Origin: Cellvibrionales bacterium
GTDB lineage: Bacteria; Pseudomonadota; Gammaproteobacteria; Pseudomonadales; JAHEIH01
Length of the DNA stretch: 64,000 bases
Direction of reading: 5' to 3'
NCBI GenBank assembly: GCA_024639455.1
Contig: JAHEIH010000004.1
Coordinates: forward strand, 97,371 to 161,370
Shown: positions 54,145-63,800 of the stretch, piece by piece
How the letters are laid out: every line of letters starts with the position of its first letter
How positions within the stretch are numbered: the stretch's first letter is position 1
Program-made: the position numbers and the translations under genes
Notes under the pieces: model-generated
What the model saw: only the letters and a program-made list of their open reading frames with translations
Told to the model about the DNA's origin: nothing
Databases searched by the model: none

Positions 54145-54869
54145 TGTTGTGGTTGCGGGCCTATGGTTGGCCGATGCTCTTTACGTTGTTGATCCATGTT
54201 GGTGTAGCGTGGTTGATGCTCGTGGGCTGGAGCGGTGAAGTGGCGTTTTCCCCGCCGGTAAGTAAGCCGTCGCTGATTAAAGCGACCGTAGTTGAATTGC
54301 CCAAGCCCAACAATACGCCTGCGAAAAAGAAAGCGGCCAAGCCCGCGGCGAAAAAGGCGGTGGCGAAAAAACCGGCCAGTAAGCCCAAGCCCAAACCAAA
54401 ACCTACCCCAAAGCCGAGTGCGAAAGACGCAAAGCCCCAGGAAAAACCACCCGCAAAGCCCGAGCCTAAACCTGCTGTCGCTAAGCCTGCGGCTAGCCCG
54501 GCGCTGGATCTAGATTTAAGCGACGAATTGGCGGCTGAGGATGCAGCCCGCGAAGCCGAGACTGAACAGGAAGTGGTCAACAGCTATATCGCCAAAATCA
54601 TGGCTATGGTGGAGAGTGTTTGGAGTCGACCGCCTAGTGCACGCAATGGCATGCAGGCTGTGCTAGTGGTGAACTTGATTCCAACCGGTGAGGTGGTTAA
54701 TGTGTCGGTGGCGGAAACGAGTGGCAATGCGGCGTTTGATAGCAGTGCCGTCAATGCGGTGTACAAGGTCGAGCGTTTCGACGATTTACGCGGCATGAAG
54801 CCCGCCATGTTTGAGGCTAACTTTCGCCGTTTTAGGCTGATATTTAAACCGGAGGATTTACGACTGTGA
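54144..54869 (+). CDS. tolA: Cell envelope protein TolA
   Basis: 241 residues: N-terminal transmembrane anchor (about 8-28), a Lys/Pro/Ala-rich periplasmic spacer (about 50-125) and a C-terminal domain (about 150-241) with VWSRPPSARNG and the TonB-like fold that contacts TolB and Pal. The spacer is shorter and richer in proline than in E. coli TolA (421 residues). Spans the periplasm to constrict the outer membrane at division. Its stop overlaps the tolB GTG by four bases. Confidence 0.95.
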   Translation: MLWLRAYGWPMLFTLLIHVGVAWLMLVGWSGEVAFSPPVSKPSLIKATVVELPKPNNTPAKKKAAKPAAKKAVAKKPASKPKPKPKPTPKPSAKDAKPQEKPPAKPEPKPAVAKPAASPALDLDLSDELAAEDAAREAETEQEVVNSYIAKIMAMVESVWSRPPSARNGMQAVLVVNLIPTGEVVNVSVAETSGNAAFDSSAVNAVYKVERFDDLRGMKPAMFEANFRRFRLIFKPEDLRL

Positions 54870-56188
54870 GAACCCTGCTTTTGTGTGTCGTCATGCTGCT
54901 TTCTTCTGTAGCGCGGGCTGAGCTCACCATCGAAATTACCCAAGGGCAAGACAACCCCGTGTCTATTGCGGTGGTGCCATTTGCCAACAACGCGACCGAG
55001 GTGAGCGAAGATATCCACGGTATCGTGAGTGCCGACCTATATCGCAGCGGCCGCTTTGCCCCGTTACCGGCCTACGATATGTTGAGTCAGCCGCACACGG
55101 CGGCGGAAGTTTTTTACAACGAATGGCGTGCTGTGGCGGTGGAATACGTATTGATCGGGCGTCTTGCCAACGATGGATTTGGCCGTTTGCGTGCCAGTGT
55201 TGAATTATTCGACGTGCTGCGCCAGAGCATGATCATGGAGTTTAGTGTCGATGGCGGTCCTCTTGAGCAGCGCGATATCGCTCACGCTATTAGCGATGCG
55301 GTATTTGAAAAACTGACGGGTATGCCGGGGGCGTTTTCAACCAAAATCGCCTATGTTTCAGGTAGGAACGAGTTTGGTGCTGGCAGTGTTAGCTATAATA
55401 ACCGTTTGATGATCGCCGATGTAGATGGAGCTCGTGAGCGTCAATTGCTCGAGTCTAGCCAGCCCATACTGTCTCCGGCGTGGTCACCAGATGCGACCAA
55501 AATTGCGTATGTGAGTTTTGAAGATGGCCGCCCCGCTATTTACATCTACGATTTAGCGACGAATATGCGCCAAAAAGTTACGTCATTCCCTGGCTTGAAT
55601 AGTGCGCCCGCTTGGTCACCAGACGGACGATATCTCGCCATGGTGCTTTCAAAAAGCGGCAATCCAGACATATATGTACTAGATTTAGAGTCGCGTCAGT
55701 TGCGTCAGATGACGCGCCACTACGGCATCGATACCGAGCCGAGTTGGTTACCAGATGGTTTGGCGTTAGTATTTACCTCCGATCGTGCCGGGCAGCCACA
55801 GATTTATCAAGTGGATATGGCCACTGGATACGAAGAGCGTTTAACCTTTGATGGCAACTATAATGCTAGGGCTCGCGTACTGTTAGATGGCAGTGGTATT
55901 GTGTTGATTCACCGCAGCGAGGGCTATTTGGATTATCATATTGCGCTGCAAAATGTTGAGCGTGGTACTATAAAGGTACTAAGCACTACGGTGTTGGATG
56001 AGTCGCCCACAGTGGCCCCCAACGGTAGCACCGTGTTGTACGCCACTCGCGATGGCGGAAGAGGAATCTTGGCGGCAGTATCCGTAGACGGAAATGTGAA
56101 ATATAATATTCCGTCAAACGCCAGAGATGTGCGTGAGCCTGCATGGTCACCGTACATATCGGATCATAAGTTTTTTTTGAAAAAGTAA
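54866..56188 (+). CDS. tolB: Tol-Pal system periplasmic protein TolB
   Basis: 440 residues with a signal peptide (to about residue 18), an N-terminal anticodon-binding-like domain (about 20-150) and a six-bladed beta-propeller with repeated PAWSPDG/SPAWSPD motifs (about 190-430). Binds Pal and the TolA C-terminus. GTG start inside the tolA stop. pal follows 19 bp after the first available stop. Confidence 0.97.
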   Translation: MRTLLLCVVMLLSSVARAELTIEITQGQDNPVSIAVVPFANNATEVSEDIHGIVSADLYRSGRFAPLPAYDMLSQPHTAAEVFYNEWRAVAVEYVLIGRLANDGFGRLRASVELFDVLRQSMIMEFSVDGGPLEQRDIAHAISDAVFEKLTGMPGAFSTKIAYVSGRNEFGAGSVSYNNRLMIADVDGARERQLLESSQPILSPAWSPDATKIAYVSFEDGRPAIYIYDLATNMRQKVTSFPGLNSAPAWSPDGRYLAMVLSKSGNPDIYVLDLESRQLRQMTRHYGIDTEPSWLPDGLALVFTSDRAGQPQIYQVDMATGYEERLTFDGNYNARARVLLDGSGIVLIHRSEGYLDYHIALQNVERGTIKVLSTTVLDESPTVAPNGSTVLYATRDGGRGILAAVSVDGNVKYNIPSNARDVREPAWSPYISDHKFFLKK

Positions 56189-56207
56189 GGGACTCAAGGA
56201 AATGACT

Positions 56208-56735
56208 ATGTCAAAAATGAAAGTATTAGGTGTATCTCTCGCCGCACTGATCGCTGTTGGCTGTTCTAGCAACAGCACAACCGATTCACAGGCACAGGCC
56301 GAAGCCGAAGCGGCGGCCGCTGCGGCGGCCGCTCAAGCAGAAGCAGATCGTCGCGCCGCTGCAGAAGCTGCCGCTGCCGCTGAAGCCCGCGCCATCGAAG
56401 CTGAGAAGAACAGCCTTGAAACTGTGTTCTATTTTGCCTTTGACGAGTCGGCACTGTCCCCAGCCACCCGTTCAGCGTTGGATGCTATGGCCGCCTACCT
56501 GAAGAAAACCAACGGCTCTATCCGCTTGGAAGGTCACGCTGACGAGCGCGGTTCGCGCGAGTACAACATGGCACTAGGTGAGCGCCGTGCGAAAGCGGTA
56601 GCTAACTATCTGTCAATTCAAGGCGTTGACCGTTCACGTTTTGACATCATTTCTTACGGCGAAGAACGCCCGGTAATGATGGGCCACAGTGAAGGTTCTT
56701 GGAGCAAAAACCGTCGCGCAGAAGTAAAACTGTAA
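56208..56735 (+). CDS. pal: Peptidoglycan-associated lipoprotein
   Basis: 175 residues: lipoprotein signal with lipobox IAVGC (Cys19), an unusually Ala/Glu-rich helical linker (about 28-68) and an OmpA-like peptidoglycan-binding domain (about 72-175) with FDESALSPATRSALDAMA and GHADERGSREYN. Anchors the outer membrane to the wall. Of the three early ATGs, the one at 56208 is seven nt from AAGGA and is preferred over 56202. The linker is encoded by GC-rich triplet repeats of Ala codons. Confidence 0.95.
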   Translation: MSKMKVLGVSLAALIAVGCSSNSTTDSQAQAEAEAAAAAAAAQAEADRRAAAEAAAAAEARAIEAEKNSLETVFYFAFDESALSPATRSALDAMAAYLKKTNGSIRLEGHADERGSREYNMALGERRAKAVANYLSIQGVDRSRFDIISYGEERPVMMGHSEGSWSKNRRAEVKL

Positions 56736-56745
56736 GAAGACATCA

Positions 56746-57570
56746 ATGAAGTACTTTTCTCCCATGGCAGCGCTCTTAAGCGCTGCCTCTGCTTGTCTCG
56801 TGTACGCACAACCCGCTGAAGTTGTCGATTTGACAATGCCCCAGTCGGGTCCCGTTGTACAGACCCCCATTGCAGTCGAAAAAAGCAGCGCGGTACAAGA
56901 TGTATCATCGTTGATTGTTGAGGAAGGCGGGCCAAGCAGCGGCGATTTGTACTTTCAGATGCAGACCTTGCAGCGAGAAGTGATGGAGCTACGCAACATC
57001 GTAGAGTTACAAACTCGCCAATTACAAGAATTGCGTCAATTGAGCTTACAGCGCTATATCGAATTAGATCGTCGTCTTGCGTCGGGTGCTGTTGCTAGCA
57101 TTGATGCGGATGTGGCCCCTGATGCAGCGTTGCCGGTTGACGGTCAGTCAATCGATGGCGCCCCAGCCAATGTTGATTCGGTACCGAGTAAATCGGATAT
57201 CGAAGCCTATAATGACGCCTACCAACTCGTGAAAGGGCGACAATACCAACAGGCTATTCCGCTTTTCGAGCGTTTCATTGCGGAATACCCTACTTCGGTG
57301 CGTCAGGCCAACGCCTATTATTGGCTGGGCTCGCTCTACATGGTCGTCGATCAATTGCCCCAAGCGGAACAGCGCTTAACCGAGTTACTATCGCTCTACC
57401 CAGAGCATGCCAAGATACCCGATGCCAGCTATAAGTTAGCCACACTTTACTTCAAGCTGGGCAAGCGCGACCAAAGTCGCCAACTGTTAGATGAAATCGT
57501 TGCAAAATACGCCAATACCAATGGCAATACGGTACAATTGGCGTCAGCATTTTTACGCGACAACTTCTAA
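56746..57570 (+). CDS. cpoB: Cell division coordinator CpoB (YbgF)
   Basis: 274 residues: signal peptide (to about 22), a trimerising coiled coil (about 66-105, MQTLQREVMELRNIVELQ), a spacer and C-terminal TPR repeats (about 150-270, NDAYQLVKGRQYQQAIPLFERF split over the first repeat). CpoB coordinates peptidoglycan synthesis with outer membrane constriction through TolA. Last gene of the tol-pal cluster; queE begins 9 bp later. Confidence 0.94.
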   Translation: MKYFSPMAALLSAASACLVYAQPAEVVDLTMPQSGPVVQTPIAVEKSSAVQDVSSLIVEEGGPSSGDLYFQMQTLQREVMELRNIVELQTRQLQELRQLSLQRYIELDRRLASGAVASIDADVAPDAALPVDGQSIDGAPANVDSVPSKSDIEAYNDAYQLVKGRQYQQAIPLFERFIAEYPTSVRQANAYYWLGSLYMVVDQLPQAEQRLTELLSLYPEHAKIPDASYKLATLYFKLGKRDQSRQLLDEIVAKYANTNGNTVQLASAFLRDNF

Positions 57571-57579
57571 TGGTAAGGC

Positions 57580-58227
57580 ATGACTGACACGGTACGCATC
57601 ACCGAAATTTTTTACTCTTTGCAAGGCGAGTCCCGCACTATTGGTCTGCCGACGGTTTTCGTGCGACTTACGGGCTGCCCGCTGCGTTGTAATTATTGCG
57701 ATACGGCCTACGCCTTTCATGGCGGAAAGAGTATTTCTATTCAAGCTGTGTTAGATGAAGTTGCTTCATACCAGCCTCGCTATGTCTGTGTCACGGGGGG
57801 CGAACCCCTGGCACAAAAAACCTGTTGGTCGCTGTTACAACAGCTGTGTGAGGCGGGCTATGAAGTCTCGTTAGAGACGAGTGGCGCTATATCGACCGAA
57901 GGCGTCGATCCACGCGTGGTCAAAGTTGTTGATTTGAAAACCCCTGACTCTGGCGAGTTGGCGAAAAACGATTACAGCAACATACAGCGCTTGAATCCTC
58001 TCGACCAGGTGAAATTCGTGATCTGTTCCAGGGCCGATTACGATTGGGCGCGCTTCGTGGTTGACCAATATCAACTTCAAAAAAAGGTCAGTGAAATTTT
58101 ATTTTCGCCCAGCCACGGCCAAGTATCACCGCGCGACTTGGCGGAGTGGGTTTTAGCCGACAACCTGCCTGTACGCATGCAGCTTCAAATGCACAAAATT
58201 ATCTGGAACGACGAGCCGGGACACTGA
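57580..58227 (+). CDS. queE: 7-carboxy-7-deazaguanine synthase
   Basis: 215-residue radical SAM enzyme forming 7-carboxy-7-deazaguanine from 6-carboxy-tetrahydropterin in queuosine synthesis. The cluster-binding motif C-x3-C-x2-C is Cys33, Cys37, Cys40 in GCPLRCNYC, with [10 protein letters not shown] following. Stop and queC start overlap by one base (TGATG). The position after cpoB is conserved in pseudomonads. Confidence 0.96.
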   Translation: MTDTVRITEIFYSLQGESRTIGLPTVFVRLTGCPLRCNYCDTAYAFHGGKSISIQAVLDEVASYQPRYVCVTGGEPLAQKTCWSLLQQLCEAGYEVSLETSGAISTEGVDPRVVKVVDLKTPDSGELAKNDYSNIQRLNPLDQVKFVICSRADYDWARFVVDQYQLQKKVSEILFSPSHGQVSPRDLAEWVLADNLPVRMQLQMHKIIWNDEPGH

Positions 58228-58913
58228 TGAATCAGAAAAAAGCCGTTATTTTGGTCTCCGGTGGGCTGGATTCGACCACTGTCACCGCCATTGCAAAAGC
58301 ACAAGGTTTCGAGTGCTATACCTTGAGCTTCGATTATGGCCAGCGCCACCGCGCCGAGTTGATTGCCGCGGATCGTGTCTCTAAGGCGCAGGGGGTGACA
58401 ATCCACAAAACGGTCTGCTTAGACTTAAGTACTATCGGTGGTTCGGCGTTGACCGATATGAGTATCGACGTGCCCGAGGAAGAGACGACGGGTATTCCAG
58501 TGACCTATGTGCCTGCACGCAACACTGTGTTCCTGTCTATTGCCCTAGGTTGGGCTGAGGTACTTGGAGCGGATGATATCTTTATTGGCGTCAATGCCGT
58601 GGATTATTCGGGCTATCCCGATTGTCGTCCAGAGTATATCGCGGCGTTTGAGCGTGTTGCTAACTTAGCCACTAAGGCGGGTGTCGAAGGCCATGCCATG
58701 ACGATTCACACGCCGCTTATCGATCTCACCAAGGCCGAAATCATCCAGTTAGGGGTGGCCCATGGTGTCGACTACAGCATGACAGTGTCTTGTTATCAGG
58801 CTGAGGCATTGACCGGGGCGGCTTGTGGCGTATGTGATTCTTGTCGTTTGCGACGCAAAGGGTTTGTTGAAGCGGGTATAAATGATCCCACGTTGTATCA
58901 AAAAGCCAAATAG
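58227..58913 (+). CDS. queC: 7-cyano-7-deazaguanine synthase
   Basis: 228-residue ATP-dependent enzyme converting CDG to preQ0. PP-loop motif SGGLDS (residues 11-16); zinc-binding C-terminal cysteines in [18 protein letters not shown]. The frame opens at 58146, but the ATG at 58227 gives the family N-terminus [13 protein letters not shown] and couples to queE. The tRNA-Lys often found after queC in pseudomonads is absent here. Confidence 0.96.
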   Translation: MNQKKAVILVSGGLDSTTVTAIAKAQGFECYTLSFDYGQRHRAELIAADRVSKAQGVTIHKTVCLDLSTIGGSALTDMSIDVPEEETTGIPVTYVPARNTVFLSIALGWAEVLGADDIFIGVNAVDYSGYPDCRPEYIAAFERVANLATKAGVEGHAMTIHTPLIDLTKAEIIQLGVAHGVDYSMTVSCYQAEALTGAACGVCDSCRLRRKGFVEAGINDPTLYQKAK

Positions 58914-58975
58914 AGATGTTTGCTGTCGCAAAAATGAGACATTAACAGCCCCTTGATTCGTGGCGACCTCCAGTC

Positions 58976-59406
58976 TTGAAACGAGTCTTACACAGTGATT
59001 TAAATTTCTGTGCTGACAGCATGTATTTATATCGAATACACATTGCTTTTGTGCTTTTAGCCGGCATCGCGGTATTCCTCGATAGCAACCCCAATGCACG
59101 TAATCCGCTGACCTTTGCCACCAATCATTGGTTGGGATATGAGCCTTTATACGTAGCAAAAGATATTGGCATCGTCGATGCAAGCCAGTTGCAGATTGTC
59201 GCTATCTCTTCCATTACCGATGTATTTCGAGCCATCAGTCACGGCGCTATTGACGGTGCCGCACTGACCATGGGTGCTGCGGTGAGTTAGGTCAAGCGTC
59301 TGCGCGGTACCAAGTTAGACACCAACGTAGTCGATGCTTTTTTAATCTGCCTCGACAGCGACTGCAGGGTTCAGTCCACATCAACGTTTATTCGTCGCGC
59401 TGCTGT
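58976..59406 (+). pseudogene. Decayed locus: NMT1-like substrate-binding protein start joined to HD-GYP-like C-terminus
   Basis: The first open part (58976-59290) encodes a hydrophobic N-terminus (IHIAFVLLAGIAVFL) and ATNHWLGYEPLYVAKDIG plus GAIDGAALTMG, the N-terminal third of an NMT1/SsuA-like binding protein. It stops at an in-frame TAG. The same frame then continues with KRLRGTKLDTNVVDAFL, which looks like the extreme C-terminus of an HD-GYP phosphodiesterase. A deletion that fused two formerly neighbouring genes explains this best. Neither part could work. A terminator follows at 59447. Confidence 0.7.
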
Positions 59407-59446
59407 CGATATTTGACTGCTTTGTAGCAAACCGAAGGCCATACAT

Positions 59447-59474
59447 AACCCTGTCATTGTCAGGGTTTTCTTTT
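59447..59474 (+). terminator. Intrinsic terminator after the decayed SBP/HD-GYP locus
   Basis: Seven-bp stem AACCCTG/CAGGGTT with a 7-nt loop followed by a T-rich run. It probably terminated the ancestral operon and now follows the remnant. Confidence 0.82.
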
Positions 59475-59506
59475 ATAAATACAGCAATTTGTTAGGAGCT
59501 GTATTT

Positions 59507-59905
59507 ATGGAAGGATCTAAGTTTACGTCACAGACCAACGACGTTCTCGAAGCCTTCAAGCGCTTGCGTTATCCCGCTGTTTTTTATCCCGAGGTACCCG
59601 AAGGCCGCTACGCCTGTTTCGTTTTTTTGAAAAACGACGGTTTTGTGTGGGTGGAGCCTGGCTACCAAGATCCTTGGGATAAGTATCCCCGCGTACGCTG
59701 TATTAACGAGCCCCTTTCTTTGCGCGGCAACATGATTGTGTTTGAGAGCGGCTGGATCGGTGAAGGCGACCCTGGCGAAGGACAGCAGATTTGGCGCTAT
59801 TGGTTAGACTACCGGAGACAGTTTGACCGCAGCTGGGACGAGGAACGCCAATATGTTCTTGTGGATTGTCTTAATGCTCGCTGGCAGGACCAACAATTGG
59901 TTTAG
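59507..59905 (+). CDS. Hypothetical protein, 132 residues
   Basis: I do not recognise the family. The protein is soluble, acidic and rich in aromatics (YPAVFYPEVPEGRYACF, FVWVEPGYQDPWDKYP, IWRYWLDYRRQFDRSW), without signal peptide or membrane helix. AGGAG lies seven nt before the ATG, and codon use matches nearby genes, so it is likely expressed. It stands alone between a terminator and the DUF2857-like gene, 139 bp upstream of the latter. The compact beta-rich look suggests a small single-domain fold. Confidence 0.7.
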   Translation: MEGSKFTSQTNDVLEAFKRLRYPAVFYPEVPEGRYACFVFLKNDGFVWVEPGYQDPWDKYPRVRCINEPLSLRGNMIVFESGWIGEGDPGEGQQIWRYWLDYRRQFDRSWDEERQYVLVDCLNARWQDQQLV

Positions 59906-60044
59906 TTGTCACGACCTCTCAACGAGTACTCTGTTAACACCTCTTAATAAGTAAAACCCTTCCCTTTCGTTCGCATTGTTTTATCGCTTTTCTTGTACAC
60001 GTTTTAGGTTATGTTTAGTTCTGTTAAAACCTAGGAGGCAAAAC

Positions 60045-60797
60045 ATGGAAGGTGTTACCAATATGTACTATCTTCAAAAGCGTCATCGCTTGGGCGATGA
60101 TGGCTATGGAATTCCTAAAACAGCTAGCATGGGTACGGAGCAGTGGCGGGATTGGTTTGAAGATATGCAGAGTATTGCCATGACAGAGACGTCTAAACAA
60201 GGTGAAAGTGGCTGGGAAGGCCGCGATCGCTTGAGTACCCCAGTGGGAGTGAGAATAGCCTTGCAAGTGCTGATCAAGGAAACACTGTCGGCGGGATGCC
60301 GTTCATTTCGTGACAGCAAAACCTTTTGGAAGCAAGTAGGGTTAGATGAAAATCTGTTGCGTGAAGTGGAAGGGCTCAATGTACAGGAGTTCGATGAGTT
60401 TACCGCCATGGTGACCCACTACATGCTGATGAATGACCTGCGCTTTGATGTTGAAGTGTTGAACCGGTCGGCGACGCTATTAATTCGTCAGAAGGCTGAA
60501 AATCACCTGCTCAATGAATTCGTTAGTGCAGGTGCTAGTACGCCCATGTTACGTGACCTGTTTGGTCTTCGCAGCCACGATATTGTGACCATCCGCGAAC
60601 GCCTTGGAGTGTCACAACCTGGCGGGCGTCCGCGCCGCGCCAGTCGTGAAGACGCCGCTGAAATCATGCGCTGCTGGTTCGCTCAGCTAGCCAGTGTCGA
60701 TGTACGTTTACGACTACTCTGGGTACAGCAAGAAACCCAACTTCCGTTAACCTCTGTGTTCGACGTGGTACGTATCCACGATCGAGGCGCCCTCTAG
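60045..60797 (+). CDS. Putative DNA-binding protein resembling DUF2857
   Basis: 250 residues. The C-terminal half (about 130-225) contains LLNEFVSAGASTPMLRDLFGLRSHDIVTIRE (split at residue 160) and SQPGGRPRRASREDAAEIMRCWF, the pattern of DUF2857/FlhC-like proteins: a helical region with a helix-turn-helix and a GRPR basic turn. DUF2857 genes are usually found on integrative conjugative elements, but no conjugation genes are visible here. AGGAGG (60033-60038) lies six nt before the ATG; the frame opens earlier at 59976. It precedes icmF by 71 bp and could regulate it (inference). Confidence 0.6.
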   Translation: MEGVTNMYYLQKRHRLGDDGYGIPKTASMGTEQWRDWFEDMQSIAMTETSKQGESGWEGRDRLSTPVGVRIALQVLIKETLSAGCRSFRDSKTFWKQVGLDENLLREVEGLNVQEFDEFTAMVTHYMLMNDLRFDVEVLNRSATLLIRQKAENHLLNEFVSAGASTPMLRDLFGLRSHDIVTIRERLGVSQPGGRPRRASREDAAEIMRCWFAQLASVDVRLRLLWVQQETQLPLTSVFDVVRIHDRGAL

Positions 60798-60868
60798 CGA
60801 CCATCGATGACCTTGGGGCACCCGTTAGCTTAGGCTATAAAGAACGGGTGTACTTAAAGGAGACAGCG

Positions 60869-63800
60869 ATGGACGACCATCAAATACCCCTGCGTATCGT
60901 TACGGCGGCCTCGCTATTCGACGGCCATGACGCTGCGATCAATGTCATGCGTCGCCTTATCCAGGCGCGCGGTTGCGAGGTCATCCACCTCGGCCACAAT
61001 CGAAGTGTTGACGATATCGTACGCGCCGCTATCCAGGAGGATGCCGACGCTATTGCCATCAGTTCCTACCAGGGCGGCCACATGGAATATTTCCGCTATG
61101 TGGTCGACTTGCTGCGCGAAAACCACGCCGAACACATTCGTGTCTTTGGCGGAGGAGGTGGCACGATTACCCTTGAGGAAATCGAAGCGCTTGAAGCCTA
61201 CGGTGTTAGTCGTATATACCACCCCACCCACGGTATGCAGATGGGATTGGAGGGCATGATCGATGACCTGTTAGCGCGCGCCGGCGAGCAGCGCCGCACG
61301 TCTTATATACCAAAACAGGTCACTAGCGAGCAGCCGAGAAGCGTCGCGGCGATGATTTCAGCGCTTGAAGATGGTCTTTATGACGATGCCTCGCTGGTTG
61401 ATTTGCGTCGGCAATGGCAGGCTGCGTCGCAAGCGCCTGTGTTGGGCATTACCGGTACTGGTGGTGCGGGCAAGAGCTCAAGCGTCGATGAATTGCTGGT
61501 ACGCTTTTTAAATACTCGCCCCGATATGAAGATTGCTGTGTTGGCGGTTGACCCTACCCGCCGCCGCAGCGGTGGTGCGCTTTTGGGTGACCGCATCCGC
61601 ATGAATAGCCTTCGCTCACCACAAATCTTTATGCGAAGTATGGCGACGCGCCGCCAGCACTTGGCGACTAACGAAATGCTTGCCGATGTAACAGCCATGT
61701 TGCGTGCGCAGCACTATGATTTGGTTATTGTTGAAACGGCGGGTATCGGCCAAAGTGACTCAGAAATTGTCGATTTGGTCGATTTTTCGCTCTACATTAT
61801 GACCAGCGATTTTGGTGCCGCCAGTCAGTTGGAAAAGATCGATATGATCGATTTTGCCGATATGATTATCCTCAATAAAAGTGACAAGCGGGGTGCGCAA
61901 GATGCCCTTCGCGATGTACGTAAGCAGTGGCAACGCAACCACAACGCCTTCCATCTATCGGGCGACGACATTCCTGTATACCCCACTATGGCGAGCCGTT
62001 TTAATGACGCTGGAATGAATAAAGCCTTTGCGTCATTGTGTCAGCGTTTGGCTGATAAACTGGCCTTGCCTAACGAGGCGTGGTTACCCACCCAGCCACA
62101 AGTTGAAGCCGCAGGCGTAGGGCATGCCATCATTCCTCCCGCTCGTAGTCGCTACTTGGCTGAAATCGCCGAGCAAGCGGCCCAGTGGCGCGACCATGTG
62201 GAAGCGCAAGTGGTTGCTGCCGAGCGAGCCCAGCAGTTATACGGCAGTTTAGTGGCCGTAGCCGACAGTGAGCTCCCTGAGGCGCTACAGACCTACGCAG
62301 CCAGTGCCTTGCAGGATGACGCAGCGGATCAAACACTGCTCAATTTACGCCGGCAGTATCAAATGGCGGTCGGTGAATTATGCGCAGAGTCCATTGCTCT
62401 GTTGCAGGGTTGGCCGGCCTTGAAAGCCAGTGTCGAGTCCGAGCATTACCTTTACAATGTACGCGGTAAAGACATTCATGGAGAAAATTTCCTCACTTCG
62501 TTGTCGGGCTTAGAAATCCCCAAGGTCGCCGCGCCGCAACACCGCGGCTGGAGTGACCAATTGCGCTTTTTACTGCGCGAAAATCTGCCTGGTTATTATC
62601 CCTATACGGCGGGTGTGTTTCCCTATCGCCGCAAGGGGGAAGATCCAACGCGTATGTTTGCCGGCGAGGGCACCCCAGAGCGCACCAACCGACGCTTTCA
62701 CTTTTTAGCCAAGGCCGGTGAGGCCACGCGTCTATCGACCGCCTTTGACTCGGTCACGCTGTACGGGGCTGATCCCGATCCGCGACCTGATATTTGGGGT
62801 AAGGTAGGTAATTCGGGGGTCAGTATCGCCACTTTGGACGATATGAAAAAACTCTATTCGGGCTTTGATCTTTGCGCCCCGACCACGTCGGTGTCGATGA
62901 CGATCAATGGCCCCGCCCCCATTATTTTGGCGATGTTTATGAGCGCGGCCATCGACCAGCAGGTCGAATTGTGGCTGAAGGAGCATGGGCGATGGGAGGC
63001 GGCGCAAGCCATTATTGCGGCGCGCTTTGGTGATCACCAGCGGCCATGCTATGAGGGTGAGCTCCCCGCTGGAAATAACGGCCTTGGCCTAGGCACATTG
63101 GGCGTGAGCGGTGCTGACTTAGTCGCGCCCGAGGTGTATGCCGACATCGCGGCTAAAACCCTCACGACCGTGCGCGGTACCGTGCAAGCCGATATTTTGA
63201 AAGAGGACCAGGCGCAGAATACGTGCATTTTTTCGACCCAGTTTGCGATGCAGATGATGGGAGACGTGCAGCAGTATTTTATCGACCACAAGGTACGCAA
63301 TTACTACTCGGTGTCGATCAGTGGTTACCACATCGCCGAAGCAGGCGCGAACCCCATTAGTCAGTTAGCGTTCACTTTGGCCAATGGGTTTACTTTGGTG
63401 GAGTATTATTTATCCCGAGGTATGAAGGTGGACGATTTCGTCCCCAACTTCAGCTTCTTTTTCTCTAACGGTATGGATCCCGAATACTCGGTCATTGGTC
63501 GGGTGGCGCGCCGCTTATGGGCACGCGCCATGCGCGAGCGCTACGGGGCGAGTCTGCGTAGTCAAATGTTGAAGTACCACATTCAGACCAGCGGTCGTAG
63601 TCTTCACGCGCAGGAGATGAGTTTTAACGATATTCGCACCACCTTGCAGGCGCTGTACGCCATTTTTGATAACTGTAACAGCCTTCATACCAACGCCTTT
63701 GATGAGGCGATAACTACTCCGACGGAGGCATCAGTGCGACGTGCGGTGGCGATTCAATTGATTATCAACCGCGAATTAGGGCTCAACTTCTGTGAAAATC

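Noticed and set aside
54161..54580. Minus-strand open frame of 139 codons inside tolA
   Set aside because: It is the reverse complement of the Lys/Pro/Ala-rich tolA spacer; the low-complexity composition makes long antisense frames expected.
58914..58975. tRNA-Lys gene after queC, as in pseudomonads
   Set aside because: No cloverleaf-like sequence or CCA-end arms could be found in this gap.
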